NCBI GenBank assembly: GCA_943326025.2
Contig: CALPRR020000045.1
Coordinates: 1 to 14,217, forward strand
Direction of reading: 5' to 3'
Length of the DNA: 14,217 bases
DNA from: Candidatus Kuenenia stuttgartensis
GTDB taxonomy: Bacteria > Bacteroidota > Bacteroidia > Flavobacteriales_D > Crocinitomicaceae
In this document: positions 13,076 through 14,217 of the stretch, piece after piece
How the letters are laid out: each line of letters starts with the position of its first letter
Position numbering within the stretch: position 1 is the first letter of the stretch
The notes under the pieces: generated by a model
Database searches by the model: none
Told to the model about the DNA's origin: nothing
The model's input: only the letters and a program-made list of their open reading frames with translations
Position numbers and translations under genes: made by a program

Positions 13076-14217
13076 TACAAGAAATTATTGTAAGGATAAC
13101 GAACTTTAAAAATTCGTTTTACTTCTTCATAAAGTACTTCTTTTAATTCGTCAACATTGTCTTTTTCTTGAGCAGAAACGAATACACATTTTGTGTTATT
13201 CAATTTAGACATCCATGTTTTTTTCAGATCTTCCAACGAGTAATTCTCTGGTTTCATTGGACTTGGATCATTTTCGTCTTTTTCTTCGTAATTGTATGCA
13301 TCAATTTTATTGAATACCAAAATAACTGGTTTTTCAGAATCATCAATTTCAGCTAACGTTTCGTTGACAACATTGTAATGATCTTCGAAATTTGGATGTG
13401 AAATATCTAAAATATGAATCAATAAATCAGCTTCTCGAACTTCATCCAACGTTGATTTAAATGATTCTACCAATTGATGCGGTAATTTTCTAATAAATCC
13501 AACAGTATCAGTTAGTAAGAAAGGTAAATTTTCCAATACAACTTTTCGAACTGTTGTATCTAAAGTAGCAAACAATTTATTTTCAGCAAAAACCTCCGAT
13601 TTACTTAATAAGTTCATCATCGTACTTTTACCAACATTTGTATAACCAACAAGAGCAACACGAACTAACTGTCCACGATTCCCTCGTTGTACAGACATTT
13701 GTTTGTCTATTTCTTTTAATTTCTCTTTTAAAAGCGATATTTTTTGTTGAATAACACGTCTATCTGATTCAATTTGAGTTTCCCCAGGACCTCTTAACCC
13801 AATACCTCCTTTTTGACGTTCAAGGTGTGTCCATAATCCAGTCAAACGGGGAAGCATGTATTGTAATTGAGCTAATTCCACTTGAGTTTTAGCATGAGAT
13901 GTTCTAGCGCGACTTGCAAAAATGTCAAGTATTAATGAATTACGATCCATCACTTTACATTCTAGAATTCGCTCAATATTTCTTAATTGAGAAGGAGAAA
14001 GTTCGTCATCGAAAATAACAATATCGATGGCATTTTGTTGAACGTAATCACGAACTTCTTCGATTTTACCTTTTCCAACAAAGGTTTTAGGATTTTCAAT
14101 TTGCACTTTTTGAAGAAATATTTTCTGAGTAATTGCTCCAGCTGTTTCAGCTAAAAAACGCAACTCTTCCATATATTCTTTCGCTTGATCTTCGGTAATA
14201 GCTTGTGTAATAATACC
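13072..14217 (-). CDS. hflX: GTPase HflX, 5' end outside window
   Basis: The frame remains open to the window edge. Fifteen further codons (GIITQAITEDQAKEY) precede the internal ATG at 14172 and match the usual region of HflX upstream of the EELRFLAETAGA block, so that ATG is not the true start. Numbering from it, the HflX domain has FVGKGKIEEV and VIFDDELSPSQLRNIE, then the glycine-rich GLRGPGETQIESDRR (125-139). The GTPase domain has G1 GYTNVGKST (176-184), G3 DTVGF (222-226), G4 NKID (288-291) and the SAQ of G5. HflX binds 50S/70S ribosomes and splits stalled or stressed ribosomes. The C-terminus is short, ending FKVRYPYNNFLY. It converges on the saccharopine dehydrogenase gene with a 4-bp overlap that includes both stops, leaving no room for an intergenic terminator. 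Confidence 0.95.
   Translation of the reverse strand, partial: GIITQAITEDQAKEYMEELRFLAETAGAITQKIFLQKVQIENPKTFVGKGKIEEVRDYVQQNAIDIVIFDDELSPSQLRNIERILECKVMDRNSLILDIFASRARTSHAKTQVELAQLQYMLPRLTGLWTHLERQKGGIGLRGPGETQIESDRRVIQQKISLLKEKLKEIDKQMSVQRGNRGQLVRVALVGYTNVGKSTMMNLLSKSEVFAENKLFATLDTTVRKVVLENLPFLLTDTVGFIRKLPHQLVESFKSTLDEVREADLLIHILDISHPNFEDHYNVVNETLAEIDDSEKPVILVFNKIDAYNYEEKDENDPSPMKPENYSLEDLKKTWMSKLNNTKCVFVSAQEKDNVDELKEVLYEEVKRIFKVRYPYNNFLY

Noticed and set aside
14170..14172. ATG at 14172 as the hflX start
   Set aside because: The frame continues upstream to the window edge with residues matching the HflX N-terminal region, so this Met is internal.
1..14217. Search for CRISPR arrays, tRNA or rRNA genes, insertion sequences and riboswitches
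   Set aside because: I saw no regularly spaced repeats, tRNA-like cloverleaf, transposase frames with terminal repeats, or structured leaders. This was by eye, so tRNAscan, Rfam and ISfinder searches would be needed to confirm absence.

Overview
The window looks like chromosomal DNA from a low-GC member of the Flavobacteriales (Bacteroidota). The evidence is a SprE/PorW-type type IX secretion lipoprotein, a GLPGLI-family protein paired with a TonB-receptor-like outer-membrane protein, tandem YceI proteins, and Bacteroidota -7 promoter elements (TAnnTTTG) in front of most transcription units, with no clear Shine-Dalgarno sites. Genus cannot be fixed from the sequence alone.

Layout, left to right. 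(1) 1-312 is the 3' part of a DUF420 membrane protein gene, cut by the window edge. (2) 389-604 (-) is a decayed HxlR-family regulator with four in-frame stops. (3) 752-1859 (+) holds two overlapping YceI-family genes. (4) 1869-2592 (-) is a HEPN/MNT toxin-antitoxin pair with complete signature motifs. A perfect hairpin at 1841-1870 covers the stop codons of both converging units. (5) 2695-6163 (-) is a two-gene unit: a large outer-membrane beta-barrel protein followed, with a 14-bp overlap, by a GLPGLI protein. (6) 6267-8924 (-) is sprE (porW). (7) 9060-9767 (-) is yebC, with a clear intrinsic terminator. (8) 10029-10692 (+) is a HigB/HigA toxin-antitoxin pair with a palindrome and a nearly leaderless promoter. 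(9) 10693-11731 is very AT-rich and gene-poor, with one unrecognised small gene on the minus strand. (10) 11732-13075 (+) is a saccharopine dehydrogenase of the Lys9/AASS type. It converges on, and overlaps by 4 bp, hflX (13072-14217, -), which is cut by the window edge.

Functionally this is mostly core flavobacterial cargo: cell envelope, secretion/gliding, translation quality control and lysine metabolism. Two compact toxin-antitoxin modules are slotted between core genes. I see no clearly new multi-gene system. The points most worth following up are the HEPN/MNT pair, the coupled OMP-GLPGLI cassette, the nearly leaderless higBA promoter with its palindrome, the HxlR relic beside the YceI genes, and the orphan gene in the AT-rich gap.
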